Origin: Mycoplasma phocimorsus
GTDB lineage: Bacteria > Bacillota_I > Bacilli_A > Mycoplasmatales > Metamycoplasmataceae
Assembly: GCF_030077875.1 (NCBI RefSeq)
Contig: NZ_JASEJT010000005.1
Location: 124,001-188,000 of the forward strand
Direction of reading: 5' to 3'
Length of the DNA stretch: 64,000 nucleotides
Shown here: positions 35,809 to 47,430 of the stretch, in pieces
Position numbering within the stretch: the first letter of the stretch is position 1
Layout of the letters: every line of letters starts with the position of its first letter
Made by a program: the position numbers and the translations under genes
The notes under the pieces: generated by a model
Database searches by the model: none
What the model saw: the letters and a program-made list of their open reading frames with translations, nothing else
What the model was told of the DNA's origin: nothing

Positions 35809-37758
35809 ATGAAGAATAAATATAAATTATGAATTTCAGCTGCTGGAATTACTCCAATTACCTTTGCGGCAATATCTTGTAGTAATACAAGTAATGAAAC
35901 AGTTTCAAATGAACAAATTATTGAAAAAACATTAAGCAGATTAAATATTGCTGATCTCCAATTTCATAATAATGTATCAGATAATATTGAATTTGAAAAT
36001 GGAAAAAAAGAAATAGAAATTAATGGTGCTCAAGTTAAAATTTCAAACATATTAAAGGAAAAAAATGGTGTTTTTGTAGTTTTTGAAATTAAAACTAAAG
36101 AAAGTACTAGAAAAATAGGACATCGCTTTACACAAGAAGATTTTTTAAATTCTAAAGTTAAAGAACAAGAACAGCAAAATATTAGTGAATATGAAGCACA
36201 TATAATTGCTAAAAGATTAGAAATGCCTAATTTTAGTAATTTGACAAAAGAAGAAGTAATTGATAATTTTTCTAATATTGAATTTACAATCAATTCACTT
36301 GATTTGAATAAATATCCTGATCTTAGCGTTAAATTAGTAGAAGTTAAAAATTCTATTAATGGATTAGCTTTTATATTCATGCTTACAGTTGATAAACAAA
36401 AAACTCCTATTAAAGCTGGTGTTTTTATGCCTGATAATTTATTTAAAATAACTGAAGAAGCTAATGAGGACTTTGAAGATTCACAAGAAGAAAGAGATAA
36501 AGAAGAAGATATACTTTTATCTAAAGAAGAACTTAATGCAGAAGAAAGTTTTCCACCTTTAGATTATAAAGGCGAAGCGCCTTTATTTAAAGGAGAAGTA
36601 GATCCTAAATATAAAAAACTTGATAATCAAAGAAGAATTGGTCACTGAAATATTCTTAATTACCCAGGCAGTAAAAGCAAACCAAAAAATCATATTTTTA
36701 AAGTCGATGCTATTGCAACAACAATTTATAAAACAAGACAAGATATTGTAGGTTTAACAGAAATTAATTTTGGATATGGAAATAAAGTTAAAGATATTCA
36801 AAATAAATTAAATGAAAAATGAGGCCAAAATACCTATTCATTATTACTACAACCTACTTCAGATAAAAATCCTGATGTAAACAATGCAACTGCTGAACAA
36901 ATTGCCGTTTTATATAATCATTTTTATTACAAGCCATTAAAAGTAATGTCATTTGGTAAAGAAGATAAATCTTATAAAAGACCGCTATTTGGAGTATTAT
37001 TTAAAGACAAAACTACTGAAAAAACAATTATAACAATTTTTGGTCATCATAATTCACCTGGGCCTAAAGAAGCTAAAGATTCTCCAAAAGGAAAAGGAAA
37101 TAAAATTTATATAGAGCCACCTGCAGAGAAACCATGAACTGGTCAGGGTGCATGAGAAATACAAGAAGCATTAAATCTCCCTAAAGTATTTGAAGCATTT
37201 CAAAAATTAGATCCATCAGCATCAATTATTTTTGAAGGTGATACAAATATAATGACACGCCACAATGATTTATTCTTATCAGAAGAATTTAAAAATGCTG
37301 GTATAGAAAATTATTATGATGATATGAGTATTAATGCACAACAACCAGATCAGCTAAAAGGAAAAAGAGGTCCAATTCAATTAGATAAAGATTTTATTTA
37401 TGATTATTATGAAACGTCAGCTGGCGGAGAATACAATCCAAATGTTAAAAATCCAAAACATAAAGGTGATTTATATGCTAATGCATATGATAAAATTTTA
37501 TTTAGAGAAAAATCAGGGTTAAATATTATTTCTGAAAAAGAAAAAGTTGAAATAAAAACAGAATCATATAATAAAGTTTGATTTAAATTTGATATTATAA
37601 ATTCTTATGATTCTGAGTTCTTTCCTAAATCATTAATAGATACTTGAAAACAAACAGAATTTTACTCTAGTTCAAAAACAAAAAGCGATAAATACAAATT
37701 CCAAAAATCAATTTCCGATCATGCTTTAGTTTGAGTAGATTATGAAGTAAAAAAATAA
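35809..37758 (+). CDS. MnuA-like membrane nuclease lipoprotein
   Basis: A 649-residue lipoprotein with lipobox AAISC (Cys24), a 200-residue N-terminal region with two repeated small domains and an acidic linker (about 220-250), and a C-terminal DNase I-like (endonuclease/exonuclease/phosphatase) domain. Catalytic-type motifs are in order: GHWNILNY (about 280), IVGLTEINFG (about 315), IFGHHNSPG, FEGDTNIM and SDHALVWVDY at the end. Mycoplasmas use such surface nucleases to degrade external DNA, giving precursors for import. Six or more UGA codons encode Trp. A CATAAT -10 element sits just before the ATG with no ribosome-binding site. Confidence 0.85.
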
Positions 37759-37794
37759 TTATACAAATTTAATAAAAATAAATTAATTAAAATT

Positions 37795-37967
37795 GTCAAA
37801 AAATGATAAAATATAAATGCAATAAATTAATTGCAGAAAGTAGAATCACTTCTCACCTGATGATTCATTCATGGGTTTTGCTACAATTAAGTTATTAATT
37901 TGATAAATTTATCATTTGTCTTTTGATAATCTTATGTCGCAAATAAGTGGTTTAAAACCACTTTTTT
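37795..37967 (+). ncRNA. infC leader RNA, likely L20/L35 autoregulatory type
   Basis: The untranslated region contains the motif AAAGTAGAATCACTTCTCACC (in two parts at about 37837-37857), which is typical of infC leaders. It is followed by an attenuator-like hairpin. In Firmicutes such leaders bind L20 and control infC-rpmI-rplT. Position immediately before infC supports this; exact folding has not been computed. Confidence 0.6.
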
Positions 37968-37969
37968 AT
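37945..37969 (+). terminator. attenuator hairpin in the infC leader
   Basis: AAGTGGTTT pairs with AAACCACTT around a single-base loop region, followed by a run of Ts. It lies 24 bases before the infC start, so read-through rather than termination must be regulated. Confidence 0.65.
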
Positions 37970-37992
37970 ATATTTTTATTAAGGAGATATTT

Positions 37993-38610
37993 ATTCACGT
38001 AAATAATAGAAATTCAAAAGGTCCTAAATCAGAACACATTTTAAATGATGATATTCCATTTAAAAAAGTGTTTTTAGTAGGTTCTGAAAATGAAAAAATT
38101 GGTGTTATGGAAACATCAAGAGCAATAGAAATGGCAAAAGAATCTAAAATGGATTTAGTTTTAATTAGTTCAACACCTAAACCAATTGCTAAAATATTAG
38201 ACTATGGTAAATTTAAATACGATAGAAAGAAAAAGGCTAAACAAGCTAAAGAAAAACAGACAACTATTCAAAATAGACAAGTTAGATTAACTCCATTAAT
38301 TGGTCAACATGATATGGAAACAAAAGCTAGAAAAGTGAGAGAATTTTTACTTGAAGGCGATCGTATCAAAATAAGTTTAAAATTTAGAGGAAGAGAAATG
38401 GCTAGACAAGATTTAGGACATGATACTCTAAGTCGTTTTTATAAACTTGTTGAAGATTTATCAGAAATTTCAAAAGAACCAACATTAACAGACCGTTTTT
38501 TAGATATGCATATTCAACCATCTAAGCTGAAAATAGCAAAATGAAAAAAAATGCAGAATGAAGAAAATAATATTGACCAAAATAAAGAATCAGAACAAGA
38601 AGATATTTAA
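37993..38610 (+). CDS. infC: translation initiation factor IF-3 (ATT start)
   Basis: A 205-residue protein that keeps 30S subunits free and checks start codons. It has the usual two domains: VNNRNSKGP...FKKVFLVGSENEKIGVM, then AKILDYGKFKYDRKKKAKQAKEKQ linker, then VRLTPLIGQHD and FRGREMA. The start is ATT at 37993, six bases after AAGGAG. Rare ATT starts are a known autoregulatory feature of infC, since IF-3 discriminates against them. An acidic tail of about 15 residues (NEENNIDQNKESEQEDI) is extra. One UGA encodes Trp. First gene of infC-rpmI-rplT. Confidence 0.95.
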
Positions 38611-38619
38611 GGAGATAGT

Positions 38620-38808
38620 ATGCCAAAAATGAAAACTAAATCAGCACTTAAAAAACGTATTAAAATTACTGGCACAGGTAAAATTATGCGTGAACAAGCA
38701 TTTCGTTCACATTTAGCACAAAATAAAACAACAAAACAAAAACGTCAAAGCCGTAAAAGTACACAAATGCATGCAAGTGATCTAAAAAGATTTAAAGGAT
38801 TAATTTAA
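38620..38808 (+). CDS. rpmI: 50S ribosomal protein L35
   Basis: A 62-residue basic protein with family hallmarks [20 protein letters not shown] and [12 protein letters not shown]. It starts 9 bases after infC behind GGAGAT. Middle gene of the infC operon. Confidence 0.97.
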   Translation: MPKMKTKSALKKRIKITGTGKIMREQAFRSHLAQNKTTKQKRQSRKSTQMHASDLKRFKGLI

Positions 38809-38823
38809 TATAAGGAGTAATAC

Positions 38824-39174
38824 ATGAGAGTAAAAGGCGGAACAGTTACACGCGCAAGACGTAAAAAATGATTAAAACTTGCTAAAGGATACTTTGGACA
38901 TAAATCAATTGGATATAAAGTTGCTAAACAAGCAGTTATAAAATCTTGAACATATGCATTCAGAGACCGTAAACAAGTAAAAAGAGATTACAGAAAATTA
39001 TGAATCTCAAGAATTAATGCAGCAGTTAGAGAAGAAGGAATGACATATTCACAATTTATTAACGGGCTTAAAAAAGCTAATGTATTAATTAATCGTAAAA
39101 TGTTATCAGAATTAGCAATTCACGAACCACAAACATTTAAAAATATAATAGAAACAGCAAGATCTGCGAGATAA
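38824..39174 (+). CDS. rplT: 50S ribosomal protein L20
   Basis: A 116-residue rRNA-binding protein needed for early 50S assembly. MRVKGGTVTRARRKKWLKLA and GYFGHKSIGYK are diagnostic. Three UGA codons encode Trp, all at conserved Trp positions. ATG follows AAGGAG. In Firmicutes L20 is also the repressor of this operon. Confidence 0.97.
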
Positions 39175-39176
39175 TT

Positions 39177-39269
39177 ATGCGTAAAATAGTTAGAAAAAGA
39201 AATAAAATTCGTAATGAAAAAAGAGTTCAAAGAATTGCTAAAGAACAAAGAAAAGCAAATAGTAAATAA
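39177..39269 (+). CDS. 30-residue highly basic small ORF after rplT
   Basis: Reads MRKIVRKRNKIRNEKR then VQRIAKEQRKANSK; 14 of 30 residues are Lys or Arg. It begins 2 bases after the L20 stop codon, so coupled translation by terminating ribosomes is possible, and the operon terminator overlaps its stop. It has no ribosome-binding site of its own. No family recognised. Chance is not excluded because A+T-rich sequence encodes many lysines. Confidence 0.5.
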   Translation: MRKIVRKRNKIRNEKRVQRIAKEQRKANSK

Positions 39270-39294
39270 GTAAGATTATTTCTTACTTTTTTTA
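39268..39294 (+). terminator. terminator of infC-rpmI-rplT
   Basis: AAGTAAG (39268-39274) pairs with CTTACTT (39282-39288), followed by a T run. Confidence 0.75.
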
Positions 39295-39302
39295 TGATTT
39301 AA

Positions 39303-40691
<1,389 letters not shown>

Positions 40692-41174
40692 TTATTTATC
40701 AATTTTTGATAAAAAATCAAGATAGCCGGGAAGAACAAGAGAAATTGTTTTTCCTATTTTTTTTATTTCTTCAATTGAATATTTACTTTTTGAAAGAGAA
40801 ATATTTTTAACATTAACTATAAAAAATTTTTGTTGATTAAGAAAGGCAATTATATAAAAGCATATTCCTTTTAATGCATTAGCCCTTAATAAGTATTCAT
40901 GTTGATGTTTTTTAATATTTTTAGTATAAAATTCATTTAAAACAGTAGACTTAGCATCAAAAGCAATAAATTTACCATTATAAATACCGCTATAATCTAC
41001 AATTGCTTTTGAAATAATTTGCCCTTGATATAAATTTTTTTGTTGTGAATGTTTAAATTTTATAGGAACATAATTTTTTGATATTAAAGCTAAGTCGAAT
41101 TGAGCATATTTTTCAATACTTAAATCAATTAATGATTCAAGTAACATTCCATTATTTTTATTATTTATATTCAT
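40692..41174 (-). CDS. recU: Holliday junction resolvase RecU
   Basis: A 160-residue nuclease of the RecU family that cleaves four-way junctions during recombination. N-terminal NNGMLLESLIDLS carries the conserved Glu. VDYSGIYNGKFIAFDAKST holds the PD-(D/E)xK-like core (Asp and the D-x-K pair). HQHEYLLRANALKGICFYII is the following conserved helix. It is convergent with mnmA and touches it without a gap. Confidence 0.88.
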   Translation of the reverse strand: MNINNKNNGMLLESLIDLSIEKYAQFDLALISKNYVPIKFKHSQQKNLYQGQIISKAIVDYSGIYNGKFIAFDAKSTVLNEFYTKNIKKHQHEYLLRANALKGICFYIIAFLNQQKFFIVNVKNISLSKSKYSIEEIKKIGKTISLVLPGYLDFLSKIDK

Positions 41175-41321
41175 AATAAGTAATATATTTTAAATATCAT
41201 AAAAATATAATAATGAAAAAAAATAGGAATTTTATACTATAAATTCCTACATTTAATTGCGAAATATTAATTTATGCATTATTTAACTTCTATTTTTATA
41301 TTTATATTTTAATAAATAAAA

Positions 41322-41327
41322 TATAAT
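41322..41327 (+). promoter_or_regulatory. -10 box of leaderless promoter for acpS operon
   Basis: TATAAT ends 6 bases before the acpS ATG, and only As lie between. No ribosome-binding site exists upstream, consistent with leaderless translation. Confidence 0.55.
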
Positions 41328-41333
41328 AAAAAA

Positions 41334-41654
41334 ATGATCGGTGTAGATATAACTAAAATATCAAGATTTAATAATGTTACTAAAGCTTTTATTAAACGAT
41401 TTCTTTCAAAAGAAGAATTTGAAAGTTATAATAAACTTGAAAAAAATTTAAAACCAGGTTTTTTAGCAGCTAGGTGAGCTATTAAGGAAGCAATATTTAA
41501 GGCAGATAATTCTTACTTTTCTTTTAATAAAATTAATTTATTTAAAGAAAATGGCAGATATGTTACAAATGATAATAATTTTTATATATCAACATCAACT
41601 GAAGATGACATATTAATTGCATATGTATTAAGAAAGGAAAAACATGACAGTTAG
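41334..41654 (+). CDS. acpS: holo-[acyl-carrier-protein] synthase
   Basis: A 106-residue enzyme attaching 4'-phosphopantetheine to a carrier protein. MIGVDITKISRF has the Mg-binding Asp5, RWAIKEAIFKA the catalytic Glu and Lys region, and ISTSTEDDILIAYV the C-terminal strand. Slightly shorter than the usual 115-125. One UGA encodes Trp in RWAIKEA. It overlaps plsC by 11 bases and heads a four-gene operon. Confidence 0.92.
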
Positions 41655-42393
41655 AGCAAGATTATTTTGAAATGCACTTTGTTTATTCTTTATTTTTAAA
41701 AAAATAAATAAACTTGCTAAGAAAAAAAGAAAATCAGAATTTGATTTTACATTGCAAAGTAGATATAATTCACTTTTAAAACATGTGGGCAAAATTCTAA
41801 AAATTTATAATATCAAAGTAGAAGTAAAAGGTTATGAAAATCTTCATAAAACTCCTGCCCTTTTAACTCCAAATCATACTTCTAATTTAGATGTGTTAGT
41901 ATTGATGTATGCACTTAGAAAACGTAGTTTTGAACCTGGAGTTGAAAATAGCATATTAACTTTTATTGCTAAAATTGAATTAGTCAAAAAAAGAACAATT
42001 AGAAATGCCATGGAGTTAATTGACACTTTTTTAATTGATAGAAGTAAAAGAAGAGAAGCTCTTGAACAAGTTGATAAATTTGCTAATTATGTAAAAACTA
42101 ATAAAACTTATGGTGTTATTTTTCCTGAAGGAACAAGAACAAAAACTGGAGAAATGAATGAATTTAAGGGCGGAGCATTTAAAGCGGCCCAATCAGAATA
42201 TCTTCCAATTATTCCCGTAAGTATTATTAATGGTTTTAAAGCTGATGATATTAATAGAAAACAAAAAAGAATAATTAAAGTTATTTTTCATCCTGCTATT
42301 AAACCGATTTCATTTATTTCTCAAGAACGTAGTGCTTTAGCAAAAAGAGTGCAGAATATTGTTGAACAAGGAATAAAAGAAAATGAAAAATAA
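41644..42393 (+). CDS. plsC: 1-acyl-sn-glycerol-3-phosphate acyltransferase
   Basis: A 249-residue membrane-associated acyltransferase that makes phosphatidic acid. NHTSNLD gives the HX4D catalytic motif (about residue 82), FPEGTRTKTGEM the acyl-acceptor phosphate-binding motif, and LPIIPVSIIN the fourth block. The N-terminus is amphipathic and basic, fit for membrane association. Start ATG 41644 lies within acpS after AAAGGAAAAAC. One UGA encodes Trp at residue 9. Together with gpsA (51276) it covers steps of phospholipid synthesis. Confidence 0.93.
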
Positions 42394-43141
42394 TAATATA
42401 CAAGAAAATTTATTTTTTAATTTAGATAATTTTTCTGGCCCTTTAGATTTATTACTCTCACTTGTTAAAGAAAAGAATATTGATATTATGCAGATTAATT
42501 TAGTTGAACTTGCAAATCGATATTTAGAAATTATTAATCATCTTAAAGCTAATGCAGAAGATTATGAAATCGAAAAAATGAGTGAATATTTAGTTTTAGC
42601 TACAAAACTATTAGAAATTAAAACAAAAATGCTTTTAGAAGAAAAAGAAGAATCAATGGAGTTAAAAACTCAAAAAAATGAGATTCTTCAAAGATTAATA
42701 GAATATAAACAATTAAAAGAAGTTCAACCATTTTTAAGAAAATTGGAAAAATCTCGCAATAATATTTTTATTAAAGATTCAAATGAACTTGAACAATGAA
42801 AAACACCACCAGCACCTGAAGAACTTCATGGAAAAGGCAATCCTTTAACATTAATTAAAATTCTTAGAGATATGTTTGCAAGAGTTCATGCCCTTAATCT
42901 TAGAACGACTAAAATTAAAAGTATTAATTTGACAGCTCAAGATCAAATTGAATATATAAGAAAGTTATTCAAAGAATATGAAAATGTGACTTTTGAAATG
43001 ATTTTTAATCTTCCTTCTATTCAACATTTTGTAATTACTCTTATCGCTTTATTAGATCTTGTTAAACGTCAAGAAATAAGAATGTATCAAGAAATTGAAT
43101 ATGGCCCTATAAGAATTGAAAAAGGAGAAATACATGCGTAA
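42383..43141 (+). CDS. scpA: segregation and condensation protein A
   Basis: A 252-residue kleisin that links SMC heads in the bacterial condensin. The N-terminus DNFSGPLDLLLSLVKEKNIDIMQI is the family signature; a mid region MSEYLVLATKLLEIKTKML follows and the C-terminal winged helix includes VTFIALLDLVKRQEI-like FVITLIALLDLVKRQE. One UGA encodes Trp near residue 139. Overlaps plsC by 11 bases and scpB by 8, so the operon is translationally coupled. Confidence 0.94.
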
Positions 43142-43715
43142 TAAAATATTGGAAGCATTATTATATATTCAAGGTGTTAAGGGATTAACATTAGAACAAA
43201 TTAAGGATGTTTTTGCTCTTAATAATATTCAAGAAGCAAAAAAAGTAATTAAAGATTTTACTTCTTGATTTAATTCACTTGATCGCGCTCTTAAAGTAGT
43301 TAATTATAATGAAATTTATAAGTTTGCCACTAGAGATCAAGAAGAATTGAAAGATGCTATTGAACGCCTAGCTAATATTAAAAAAAGAGTTAAATTAACT
43401 AATGCGGCTCTTGAAGTTGTCGGAATTATTGCTTATAAAAATCCTATTTCTCGTTCTGAAGTTAATAGATTAAGAGGAGCTGATTCTTCTTCAATTATTT
43501 CTAGTCTTATTTCAAAAGGTTTAATTGAAGAAGTTGGAGAAGCTATGAGTGTTGGTAAGCCAACATTATTAGGTGTAACTAATAAATTTTATGATTATTT
43601 TAATATAAAATCAATTAGTGAATTGCCAATATTACAAGAGTTCGAATTTGAAAATCAACAAGAAGATGGAGAATTTGACTTATTTACTTCTCAGCGTCAA
43701 GATAAAATAAAATAA
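43134..43715 (+). CDS. scpB: segregation and condensation protein B
   Basis: A 193-residue double winged-helix partner of ScpA in the SMC complex. Signature segments are EALLYIQGVKGLTLEQI, ALEVVGIIAYKNPISRSEVNRLRG and LISKGLIEEVGE. One UGA encodes Trp. It starts inside the end of scpA behind AAAGGAGA and is followed at once by a terminator. Confidence 0.95.
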
Positions 43716-43748
43716 ACAAGAAATTTTATTGATTTCTTGTTTTTTTTA
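43715..43748 (+). terminator. terminator of acpS-plsC-scpA-scpB
   Basis: AACAAGAAAT (43715-43724) pairs with ATTTCTTGTT (43732-43741), then eight Ts. The stem begins in the scpB stop codon. Confidence 0.85.
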
Positions 43749-43837
43749 TTAAGAATAACTCATTTTAAATCTAATAAAAATTTTTAAAAAAATTTATTAG
43801 ATTTAAAATTATTGTATATAATTTATAAGTAATAAAT

Positions 43838-43913
43838 GCCGTCTTAGCTCAGCAGGCAGAGCAACTGACTTGTAATCAGTAGGTCGTAGGTTCGATTCCT
43901 ATAGACGGCACCA
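43838..43913 (+). tRNA. tRNA-Thr (UGU)
   Basis: Acceptor GCCGTCT/AGACGGC, D-arm GCTCAGCAGGCAGAGC, anticodon stem CTGAC(T)/(A)TCAG with TGT, T-loop TTCGATTCC, encoded CCA. TATAAT at 43817-43822 is the probable -10. Confidence 0.95.
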
Positions 43914-43937
43914 TATATAAGTTGATCTTATACCATT

Positions 43938-44022
43938 GCGTGAGTGGTGAAATTGGCAGACACGCTAGATTTAGGCTCTAGTGCTTCACGGCGTAAGGGT
44001 TCAAGTCCCTTCTCGCGCACCA
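43938..44022 (+). tRNA. tRNA-Leu (UAG)
   Basis: Acceptor GCGTGAG pairs with CTCGCGC (one G-U), encoded CCA. Stem CTAGA/TCTAG encloses TTTAGGC, anticodon UAG. Long variable arm. It can by itself read all CUN codons in mycoplasma-type decoding. Confidence 0.95.
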
Positions 44023-44040
44023 TACCAAATTTATTGATCA

Positions 44041-44066
44041 AAAATATGCGTACGCATATTTTTTTT
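44041..44066 (+). terminator. terminator after tRNA-Thr/tRNA-Leu
   Basis: Perfect palindrome AAAATATGCG-TACGCATATTTT (two halves meeting at 44051) followed by Ts. Confidence 0.75.
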
Positions 44067-44157
44067 ATTAAATTAACAAAAAAATGCAAAAATAAAAAAA
44101 TAATAAATTTAAATATATCTCTTTTTATAATTTAATATAAAAATATTTAAAAAAATT

Positions 44158-45288
44158 ATGAATAAAAAAATAAATTATTAACTGCTTTATTTTTAATAAT
44201 AGGTGGCATTATTTTTATGAATCCACTTGTTTCATTAAAATAGTCGAAGCAACAATTTATGATTTCATATATAAATACTGATAATATTTTTACTAACAAT
44301 TTAATAACAAACTATATATCAAATAAAAATATTTTGCTTAATATTCCAAAAACAAAAAAAGATATATATTTCTTAATTGATTAGATTCAAAATCTAATTT
44401 TTCATTAAAATATATTTCTAGTCTAGAATATGGAAACATCATATTAAAACCTAATTTAATAAAAGAATATAATAGTTTTAGTTATATTGAAGAAAAATTT
44501 AAAAACACAAGCCACAAAAATTTAATTATCAAAAAAAGTTTGTACAGGCATTTAATAATATATCAATATTATTAGAAAAGCATTTAATTGAAAATTTAGA
44601 ATTACAGCCAAAATATTTAATGAATGAAGAAGCATCAAATGAAGAAAATATTTCAAATTTTAAAAATTTATTGGAACATAAAACAGAAATTTTTAAACAA
44701 AAAACAGTTGATTTAATAATTTTTGATCAAAAATAGGTTAAAAAAAACACTTTTTAGGTCCATTTCTTTCTTTAATTGGTGACAGGATATTTTTTGGAAT
44801 TATTCATGGTATTTATAAAGCAATAGATAATAAAAAACGAGCTGATTATCAAAAATTATTAGATAAATCTTGAAATTATCAGCTAATTTTTGAATTAAAT
44901 CAGAATGATTATAAAGAAGAAGATTGATTTATTTATGCTTTTAGTCCAGGTTTAAAAAATAATGTTATAAGCACATTTAAAAATCAAAGAAATTTAAAAG
45001 GTGAAGATAAATTTAAAAAAGAAAATTATAAAAAATTTTCTATTAAATTAAAAAATGTGGATGTTTCAAAATCTGTAGATATTACTTTAAAAGCTCCTAT
45101 TAATAAAGAAAATAATAGTGATAAAATTCAAACTTGACCGTTTGATATAAAAGATTTTAGTAATAAAAATAATAAGCTCACTATTTATAGAATCAATGAC
45201 TATACTTATAATACCAAAACAAAAAAAAGTTGAACCAAAATCAGAAGCAATAGCGCTAGGAGCAGTAATGTTGATTAAAGCGCTTTAA
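44158..45288 (+). pseudogene. decayed two-anchor membrane protein gene, paralogue of 55233
   Basis: Starting at ATG 44158 a signal/anchor (LLTALFLIIGGIIFMNPLV) is readable only after a frame change. Further fragments follow the order of the gene at 55233: IPKTKKDIYFLID (cf. FPKAKNGLIFVN), NIILKPNLIKEYNSFS (cf. DIILQPYLIKEYNNFS), a second helix FFGIIHGIYKAID (cf. GIGYSVYKGIKD), YQLIFELNQNDYKEED (cf. YTFQFETYKLNNDDF). At least four frameshifts or stops (TAG/TAA, not only TGA) separate them, so it is broken. The last third (about 44810-45278) is one clean frame. Confidence 0.75.
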
Positions 45289-45316
45289 AAAAGCTGCATA
45301 AAAATGCAGCTTTTAG
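45289..45316. terminator. bidirectional terminator between pseudogene and ligA
   Basis: AAAAGCTGCAT (45289-45299) pairs with ATGCAGCTTTT (45304-45314). The stem is A-rich on one side and T-rich on the other, so it can act on both strands. It overlaps the ligA stop. Confidence 0.75.
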
Positions 45317-47295
45317 TTATTTAATAATTCTTCAAATTCGTTTTCATTTATAACTTTAATACCTAACTTAATAGCTTTTTCTAGCTTGCTACCAGCATTA
45401 TCTCCGCATAATAAATAATTTGTGTTTTTAGAAATACTTGATGATATCTTACCTGATGAATTCTCAATTATCTTCTTATATTCATCTCTATTTTTTGATA
45501 ATGTGCCTGTAATCACAAAAATCAAATTTTTAAATTTTTCATTAGATTCATTTTTATTATAAGAAAGTGTTTTATCAAGAAAAACCATTAACTTTTTATT
45601 TTTTTCATCTGCAACGAAATTAATTATTTCAATAGCTGACTTTTCTCCTAAATCATCAAGATTAATTAATTCATTATATGAAAATCCAAATAAATCTTGT
45701 AATTTATTTATTTTTTTAGCAATTACTTTTGATGATTGAAGACCAATATGTTTTATTCCCAATCCAAAAATAACTTGAAATAAATTACATTTTTTAGATT
45801 TTTCAATATTTTCAATTAAATTATTAGTTGATTTTTCAACTTTTTTACCTAAGGAATTTAAAAAATCTCTTTTTTGATATAAAAAGTAAATATCTTTAAT
45901 TTCATTAAGAATATTTAAGTTGAAAAACTTTTCAATTTGTTTTTCGCCAAGCTCATTAATATTCAATGCCTCTCTAGAGCAATAATGAATTATTGCTCTA
46001 ATCTTTTTAGTTGAGCATTCACTATTAAGACAAAACTGATCTACATTGTCGTCAATCTTCTGTAACTTATTACCACAATTTGGACACTGCTTAATAATTT
46101 TGAAATATGATTTTTCTTTAGGAAAAACAGGTGCTACAACTCTTGGAATAATTTCACCTGCCTTAATTACATAAACATCTTCACCAATATTGATTTTATT
46201 ATCAACAATATAATTATAATTATGTAATGTTGCGGCTGAAACTATTGTCTGATTTAATTCAACCGGCTCTAAAATTGCGTTATAAGTTATTCTTCCTGTT
46301 CTTCCAACACTAGCTACAATATCAATTAATTTAGTAATTGCCTTTTCAATTTCATATTTAAAAGCAATTGAATGATGAGGAAATTTAGCTGTATAACCAA
46401 GCGTTTCATATCATCTAAAATCATAATACTTAATAACAAGACCATCGCAATCATAATTAAAATTATTTTTTATGTTTTTAAATGAATCTATAACATTTTT
46501 TAATTGTTCTTGACTAGTTATTTTTTCGAAAAATTCCTGAGTTTTAAAACCTTGATTTTTAAGAAATTCTCTTTCTGTTTTAGTATCAAAAATATTATGA
46601 GACAAAGGTTCAACAACTTGATAAATAATCGCTTCTAATCCTCTTTCTTTAGAAATATTAGCTTCAAGTTGTCTTAAACTACCGCTTGCAGCGTTTCTAG
46701 CATTAGCAAATAATTTTTGATTATTAGCTAATGCCATCTTATTTAATTGTTCAAATTTATCTTTTGGAATGTATATCTCGCCTCTAACTTCCAAATCATT
46801 TTCATATTGTATTTTTTTAGGAATTGAATCTATCATTAAAACATTATGTGTTACATCTTCACCAATAATTCCATTTCCTCTTGTCAATGCTTTTACTAAT
46901 ATTCCTTTTTCATAAATAATGCTAATTGAAAGACCATCAATTTTAGGTTCGGCAAATAAAATAAATTCAACATTTTTAATAATTTTTTGAATATTATTAA
47001 TATATTTTATAACATCATCAAAACTATATGCTTTGTTTAAAGAAAGCATTGGTTTTTTATGAGCAACTTTTTTAAAACGATTATCAACCGATGATCCTAA
47101 AATTGCAGTAGGAGAATCTTCTCTTACTAAATTTGGAAATGCTTTTTCTAACATTTCAAGTTCTAATAAAGCTTGATCATAAATAAAATCAGATACACTA
47201 GGAGCATCATTATCATAATACTCAATATTTCACTTTTTAATATTACTTATTAATTTGTCTATTTTAATTTTTACTTCATTTTCGCTAAATTTCAT
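45313..47295 (-). CDS. ligA: NAD+-dependent DNA ligase
   Basis: A 660-residue ligase. The adenylation lysine is in EPKIDG (about Lys118), with RGNGIIGEDVT, LEVRGEIYIP, ARNAASGSLRQL and CDGLVIKY downstream. The OB-fold region, four-cysteine zinc finger (CPNCG...CLNSECS), helix-hairpin-helix repeats and a C-terminal BRCT domain (NLIFVITGTLSKNRDEYKK) complete the family order. The start at 47295 gives the usual length; shorter reading from 47154 would lose domain Ia. UGA encodes three Trp. TATAAT 6 bases upstream with no ribosome-binding site suggests a leaderless message. Confidence 0.97.
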
Positions 47296-47301
47296 TATTA
47301 A

Positions 47302-47307
47302 ATTATA
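47302..47307 (-). promoter_or_regulatory. -10 box of leaderless promoter for ligA
   Basis: TATAAT on the minus strand, 6 bases before the ligA ATG. No Shine-Dalgarno element lies between. Confidence 0.5.
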
Positions 47308-47430
47308 GTTAAAGTTATTATTATTGTAATAATAAATTTAAATACATATATATAAAATAAGTAAATAAATATATAATTATTTTAATTAAATAAAATATAT
47401 ATTTTATAAATACTTAAGTTTAGGAGTTAT

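Noticed and set aside
45268-45288. Short in-frame peptide end (GAVMLIKAL) after the pseudogene
   Set aside because: It lies in a different frame from the last clean part of the pseudogene and has no start; included only as the outer bound of the pseudogene.
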